A model generated the notes under the pieces. That model was not told the origin of the DNA. It made no database searches and saw only the letters and a program-made list of their open reading frames with translations. Shown here piece after piece: positions 60,155-64,000 of a stretch of DNA of 64,000 nt; the first letter of the stretch is position 1; every line of letters begins with the position of its first letter. Origin of the DNA: an uncultured Clostridia bacterium (GTDB taxonomy: Bacteria; Bacillota; Clostridia; Oscillospirales; Ruminococcaceae); the NCBI GenBank assembly GCA_937906945.1, contig CALCUE010000045.1, positions 22,625 to 86,624 on the forward strand. The letters are read 5' to 3'. Made by a program: the position numbers and the translations under genes.

Positions 60155-61816
60155 ATGAAGAAGAAAATCATCAGCCTGCTTCTTGCCCTTGTGTTGGTGC
60201 TGTCGCTTCTGCCGACGGTGGCGTTTGCGGAAATGCCTTCCATGCAGAATGTCAGCATTTCCGCAAGCGGTATTCTGAGCTGGGATGCCGTTCCGGGAGC
60301 AGCAAAATATGCTGTGCGTGTTGGCAAAGGCGGCGGCGATGTTACCGAAACGTCAGATGACTTAAACAGCCGCTGTGCAGGGCTTGGTTTTGATACCGGA
60401 GACTATACGGTAAACCTATATGCAATGGATTCCACGGGGAATCAGATCACCGAAACATGGTCAGGCACCTTCCATTATGTTTCCACGCAGGAACAGCTGG
60501 CAGTGCCGACAAATCTTCGTTTTGAAGGCTCAACCTGCAAGTGGGATGCCGTCCCTCATGCGACCTCATATATTGTGGCACTGCTGGATGAAGGGGATCA
60601 TCCTCTTGGCTCGGAGTTCACTACTGATACACAATACACTTTCACCCTCACAGCGGGAAAGACCTATAAATTCATTGTAAAGGCAAGGGCAGACGGCTAT
60701 GTGAGCAGTACAGCTACGAGCAGCCTCTATACATATCATGATGGTGAGCCTACCACCGAGCCCATCCCGATCACCAAGGTCGAGGTCACCGGTATGCCGA
60801 CGCCGACCGTCGGCGAATCCACCGCCATCAGCGCCAGCGACGTCACCATCACCACGGTGCCGGCAGACGCATTTACCGTGGAGCATATCTACTGGTGGAA
60901 TATGTCTGACGTCACAGGGGATGACACAACGTTCAAAGCCGGCAAGAAATATTATCTGTCTGTTGGTCTTTCCCCGAAAGAAGGCTACTATTTCGAGTTT
61001 GAAGACGAAACCGGCGCTAAATACTACACCGGTGAGGCGACGTTCAATGGCGAGGCACCGCTTATGGCACGGGCTCTCGAATCTGTTGCGGGTGCGCTGC
61101 ACCTATACAGCAAGTCCATGACCCCGCATACGCACAGCGGAACGCCGGTGAACGGAACTCCCGCGACCTGCACGAAAGCCGGTTTTGAGGATTACTATTC
61201 CTGCGCCTGCGGAAAATTCTTCGAAGAATCGACCTGCGAGACCGAAATCACCGATCCTGATACCTGGAAGGCTGAGGGCGGCAACGGTTACATCAAACCG
61301 ACCGGCCACGATTGGAAAGCCCCGACCTTCACCTGGGCGGAGGATTGCAAGACCTGCACGATCAAGTTCGTTTGCGGGAACGACGCTTCCCACGTGGAGC
61401 AATTCACCGTTGACACCACTTCGAAAGTGAAAGTGGAGCCGACCTGCGAAGAGATGGGTACCACGACCTATACCGCCAAAGTCCTTTTCAACGGAACGAA
61501 CCACATTCAGCAGAAGAACGTTGTTGATATTCCGGCGACCGGACACGATTGGGGCGATTGGAAGTCCATCAGCCGTTACGAGCATCAGCGTATCTGCAAG
61601 AACGACGCTTCCCACGTGGAGACGGAAGAGCACAGCTTCGTGAAAAAAGTCTGTGAGGATTGCGGATACCGCTGGAGCGTTGACACCGTCGTGATCGGCG
61701 GCAAAACGCCGAACAACGAAGAAAACCCCAACACCGGCGCTCCGGTTCTGAGCATGAGCACCGCTTTGGTCCTTGTGGCGGGAACGGCTCTGGTCCTTTT
61801 CCGCAAAAAGCACTGA
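60155..61816 (+). CDS. Secreted surface protein with C-terminal wall/membrane anchor
   Basis: 553 residues. Signal peptide cleaved after VAFA; two fibronectin-III-like domains (ISASGILSWDAVPGAAKYAVRV and CKWDAVPHATSYIVALLD); a central domain, then three His/Cys-rich modules of the HDW type (ATCTKAGFEDYYSCACGKFF, PTGHDWKAPTFTWAEDC, ATGHDWGDW) common in gut clostridial surface proteins. It ends PNTGAPVLS-hydrophobic helix-FRKKH, a sortase-like variant. Likely an adhesin or matrix-binding protein. GGGGAGG precedes ATG 60155; the leader upstream suggests phase variation. Confidence 0.88.
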   Translation: MKKKIISLLLALVLVLSLLPTVAFAEMPSMQNVSISASGILSWDAVPGAAKYAVRVGKGGGDVTETSDDLNSRCAGLGFDTGDYTVNLYAMDSTGNQITETWSGTFHYVSTQEQLAVPTNLRFEGSTCKWDAVPHATSYIVALLDEGDHPLGSEFTTDTQYTFTLTAGKTYKFIVKARADGYVSSTATSSLYTYHDGEPTTEPIPITKVEVTGMPTPTVGESTAISASDVTITTVPADAFTVEHIYWWNMSDVTGDDTTFKAGKKYYLSVGLSPKEGYYFEFEDETGAKYYTGEATFNGEAPLMARALESVAGALHLYSKSMTPHTHSGTPVNGTPATCTKAGFEDYYSCACGKFFEESTCETEITDPDTWKAEGGNGYIKPTGHDWKAPTFTWAEDCKTCTIKFVCGNDASHVEQFTVDTTSKVKVEPTCEEMGTTTYTAKVLFNGTNHIQQKNVVDIPATGHDWGDWKSISRYEHQRICKNDASHVETEEHSFVKKVCEDCGYRWSVDTVVIGGKTPNNEENPNTGAPVLSMSTALVLVAGTALVLFRKKH

Positions 61817-61828
61817 TATCCGGAATAT

Positions 61829-61866
61829 AAAAACGGCAGGACTTCAAAAGTCCTGCCGTTTTTCTT
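61829..61866. terminator. Terminator of the surface-protein gene
   Basis: AAACGGCAGGACT/AGTCCTGCCGTTT over five bases, followed by TTTTC; usable from both sides by the convergent DUF1540 gene. Confidence 0.92.
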
Positions 61867-61868
61867 TT

Positions 61869-62033
61869 TCAGCCGCGATAGAGGAAGGACTGGCAGTCGG
61901 TGCACTCGGGCTTGGTCGGGTTCGTTTCGTGGGTGCCGACCTGGATGTGGTCGAGGGTGCAATAGTCGCTGTCCTTGCAATGGTAGGCGCAGTTTCTGAC
62001 TTCACAGCCGATATGGCGATTGGTTTCGTTCAT
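61869..62033 (-). CDS. DUF1540 protein (54 aa, Cys-rich)
   Basis: MNETNRHIGCEVRNCAYHCK, then a YCTLDHIQVG strand and a CTDCQSF C-terminus: the DUF1540 pattern of clostridial small proteins with conserved Cys pairs, probably metal-binding. ATG 62033 is preceded by AGGAGGT. It is too short for many gene callers but the motif and binding site are convincing. Members are abundant in spore-formers; no activity known. Confidence 0.87.
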   Translation of the reverse strand: MNETNRHIGCEVRNCAYHCKDSDYCTLDHIQVGTHETNPTKPECTDCQSFLYRG

Positions 62034-62165
62034 GTTTTTTTACCTCCTATTGGTTTTGCTTTTAGTATGAACGAAAAAACGGCGGTTATACCGAAAACGA
62101 AGTTCTAAAATTTTCCTTTTTTTCATAAGGTTGACCGAAGAAAACGAGCGAAGGAAGGAAAGACT

Positions 62166-63644
62166 ATGAAAGATTCGAGCATCTATCGGGATATGGCGGC
62201 GCGGACCTCCGGCGACATTTATATCGGCGTTGTCGGACCGGTGCGGACCGGAAAAAGCACGTTTATCAAAAAATTCATGGAGACTTTGGTGCTTCCGAAC
62301 ATTGAAAACGAATACCGGAGGGAACGGGCGAAAGACGAGCTTCCCCAATCCGCCGCCGGAAAGACCATTATGACGACGGAGCCGAAATTCGTGCCGGAGG
62401 AAGCCGCCGAGATCCGGCTGGATGACGAAACAGGGTTTCGGGTGCGCCTCATTGACTGCGTCGGCTATATCGTGCCGTCGGCCATCGGCTATTTTGAGAA
62501 CAACGCGCCGCGGATGGTGCAGACGCCGTGGTATGAGGAGGCGATCCCATTCAATATGGCGGCGGAGATCGGCACCGACAAGGTCATTGCCGAACATTCG
62601 ACCATCGGGCTCGTGGTGACTTCCGACGGCTCCATCAGCGACATTCCGAGGGAGGAATATCAGGAGGCGGAGGAACGGGTCATCAACGAGCTCAAAAAGA
62701 TCGACAAACCTTTCGCGGTGCTTCTCAACTGCGTGGAACCGGAGAGCGGGGCGGTTCGGGAGCTTGCGGCCTCCATGGAGAAAGAATACGGCGTCCCGGT
62801 GGCGCCGGTCAACTGTCTGAAGCTTACGGAAAGCGATATCCGCTCCATCCTCGCCGACGTGCTCGGAAGGTTTCCCATCCGGGAAGTGGCCGTTGAACTG
62901 CCCCAGTGGCTGGTCAGACTGGACCGGGATCACTGGCTTCGTCAGGCGGTCATTACGCCGATCCTGGAGGCGGCTTCCCAGGTGGAACGGATCGAGGAGG
63001 TGCGCAATCTGATCCCGGCTATGGAGAACTGCGAACCGGTGAAGGAGACGGCGCTTCGGCAGATCGACCTCGGCACCGGAAAAGCCGAGGTGACGGTGAT
63101 GCTCCATCCGGAGCTCTTTTATAAAATCCTCAGCGAGGAGACGGGCCTTTCCATCGCCGACGAGGGCGCTTTGATGCCCTGCATCAAGGAACTGGCCGAG
63201 ATCAAGCGGAAATATGAGCGGATCCGGGGCGCTTTGGATCAGGTGGAAGCCGTCGGCTATGGGATCGTGATGCCCTCCATCGAGGAACTGACGCTGGAGG
63301 AACCGGAGATCGTCAAACAGGGCGGACGCTATGGCGTCAAGCTCCGTGCCTCGGCACCGTCCATTCACATGATGCGGGCGGACATCACGACGGAGGTCGC
63401 GCCCATTGTCGGCAGTGAAAAGCAAAGCGAGGATCTGGTGCGGTATCTGCTCAATGAGTTCGAGGAGGATCCGGCGAAGATCTGGGAATCCAATATTTTC
63501 GGGAAATCGCTTCACGAACTGGTCAACGAGGGACTGCACACGAAGCTCAGCCGGATGCCGCAGGAGGCGAGGATGAAGCTGCAGGAGACCATCAGCCGGA
63601 TCATCAACGAGGGCTGTTCCGGGCTGATCTGTCTGATTTTGTGA
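62166..63644 (+). CDS. spoIVA: Stage IV sporulation protein A
   Basis: 492 residues, full length. N-terminal ATPase domain with Walker A GPVRTGKST (24-32), the SpoIVA-specific RRERAKDELPQSAAGKTIMTTEPKFVP and VGYIVPSAIGYFENNAPRMV, and the conserved C-terminal segment ending RIINEGCSGLICLIL that binds SpoVM/SpoVID in Bacillus. SpoIVA polymerises on the forespore surface as the coat basement layer. Its presence is strong evidence that the organism forms endospores. AAGGAAGG precedes the ATG. Confidence 0.97.
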   Translation: MKDSSIYRDMAARTSGDIYIGVVGPVRTGKSTFIKKFMETLVLPNIENEYRRERAKDELPQSAAGKTIMTTEPKFVPEEAAEIRLDDETGFRVRLIDCVGYIVPSAIGYFENNAPRMVQTPWYEEAIPFNMAAEIGTDKVIAEHSTIGLVVTSDGSISDIPREEYQEAEERVINELKKIDKPFAVLLNCVEPESGAVRELAASMEKEYGVPVAPVNCLKLTESDIRSILADVLGRFPIREVAVELPQWLVRLDRDHWLRQAVITPILEAASQVERIEEVRNLIPAMENCEPVKETALRQIDLGTGKAEVTVMLHPELFYKILSEETGLSIADEGALMPCIKELAEIKRKYERIRGALDQVEAVGYGIVMPSIEELTLEEPEIVKQGGRYGVKLRASAPSIHMMRADITTEVAPIVGSEKQSEDLVRYLLNEFEEDPAKIWESNIFGKSLHELVNEGLHTKLSRMPQEARMKLQETISRIINEGCSGLICLIL

Positions 63645-63673
63645 AAGGGAAAAACTTTGGCCGCAACAATTTC

Positions 63674-63728
63674 AAGGCTTTCCCCCGAGGGGGAAGGTGA
63701 CAACCGAAGGTTGACGGATGAGGGGCTT
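63674..63728. repeat. Palindromic intergenic repeat A
   Basis: CTTTCCCCCGAGGGGGAAG hairpin, then AACC-GAA-GGTT and GACGGATGAGGGGC. This string type is widespread in intergenic regions of gut clostridia (element function unknown). Confidence 0.7.
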
Positions 63729-63763
63729 TGAGGTTCGATTTTGGGAAATGGCGAACCGTTCTT

Positions 63764-63809
63764 GGCCCCCTTGTCAAAGGGGGCTGTCACCGAAGGTGAC
63801 TGGGGGATT
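63764..63809. repeat. Palindromic intergenic repeat B
   Basis: GCCCCCTT-GTC-AAAGGGGGC followed by GTCACC-GAA-GGTGAC and TGGGGGATT; the usual companion of repeat A, in inverted relation. Confidence 0.7.
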
Positions 63810-63840
63810 CTTTTCTACGGTTCGATTTTAGTAAATTAGA

Positions 63841-63882
63841 ATTGTCATTGCGAGGAGCCGCAAAGCGGCGACGTGGCAATCT
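63841..63882. repeat. Palindromic intergenic repeat C
   Basis: ATTGTCATTGCGAGGAGCCG, CAAAGCGGCGACGTGGCAAT: a repeat type seen between genes in many bacteria. The stem GCCGC/GCGGC lies in its middle. Confidence 0.7.
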
Positions 63883-63945
63883 TATCCCCGATGATGGAAA
63901 TAAAAAGATTCCCACGGTCAAATATTCTCCCCTCTTGCGGTGCCT

Positions 63946-63982
63946 AAAATCGGCGGACACGGCATTCGCCGTTGCCGATTTT
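63946..63982. repeat. Inverted repeat at window end
   Basis: AAAATCGGC / GCCGATTTT with an inner ACGGC/GCCGT stem. From 63645 to 64000 I see only these repeats and no gene; open frames here are by-products of the palindromes. Confidence 0.65.
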
Positions 63983-64000
63983 GACCGCGGCGCCAAGCCT

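Noticed and set aside
63787..63996. Minus-strand frame starting MAPRSKSATANAVSA at the right edge
   Set aside because: Produced by palindromic intergenic repeats; such peptides recur wherever the repeat occurs and are not genes.

Overview
The window looks like a chromosomal segment of a spore-forming, anaerobic-type Firmicute, most likely class Clostridia. It carries spoIVA and a SigH-type sigma factor. It also has the dgt-dnaG-rpoD and lepA housekeeping genes, many lipobox lipoproteins, strong AGGAGG-type ribosome binding sites and TTGACA/TATAAT promoters. DNA is moderately GC-rich, and TTG is used unusually often as a start codon. I cannot name the genus. No tRNA or rRNA gene was recognised.

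Layout. 1-4.1 kb (minus strand): hflX (cut by the left edge), a nitroreductase, a PlsC-like acyltransferase and a HAD-type lipoprotein. 4.3-7.4 kb (plus): an orphan peptide-type solute-binding lipoprotein, two zinc-ribbon membrane proteins and a DUF2752 protein. 7.4-11.6 kb: a cobalamin riboswitch with its own terminator controls a transcobalamin-like (DUF4430) lipoprotein and a complete ECF transporter (T, fused A1A2, S). 11.6-18.5 kb: a second S component, a MazG-like protein, an orphan MsmX/UgpC-type ATPase, a lipoprotein, a phosphohexomutase, ribosomal protein L31, a YigZ-family protein and a ComF protein. 18.6-21.8 kb: a glycerol-3-phosphate dehydrogenase-type operon behind a leader attenuator. 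21.8-25.7 kb: a broken NUDIX gene, two small membrane proteins, a J-domain protein coupled to a DUF5685 protein, and a lipoprotein. 25.8-34.4 kb: lepA, dgt, dnaG, rpoD, a BofC-C-like protein and a class A PBP. 34.4-41.3 kb: an unfamiliar AT-richer gene, a TipA-like MerR regulator with a textbook 19-bp-spacer operator, two acetyltransferases, an amidohydrolase and copA.

41.3-46.3 kb is a type V-A CRISPR locus: cas12a (1235 aa, intact RuvC residues) and one array of 14 good repeats plus two degenerate tail repeats. There is no cas1, cas2 or cas4. The array's intrinsic terminator sits where the last spacer should be, and the leader contains a 14-nt antisense copy of the repeat.

46.7-55.1 kb: a flavodoxin, pgsA-plsC, comEC-holA-rnmV, and an MBOAT/DHHW acyl-transfer pair in which both partners have lost their signature catalytic residues. 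55.2-58.2 kb: a zinc-ribbon protein, a SigH-like sigma factor, a MATE exporter with a palindromic promoter, and a small two-helix membrane protein whose promoter is flanked by two LexA-type (SOS) boxes. 58.2-63.6 kb: a SpoVB/MurJ-like flippase, a secreted surface protein, a DUF1540 protein and spoIVA. The last 350 bases hold palindromic intergenic repeats.

The most interesting unexplained structure is at 59.83-60.16 kb, upstream of the surface protein. A promoter is followed by a short ORF containing an (GCAA)11 tract, stop codons in both other frames immediately after the tract, and an intrinsic terminator overlapping the end of the short ORF. This has the architecture of a phase-variable, translation-controlled attenuator.
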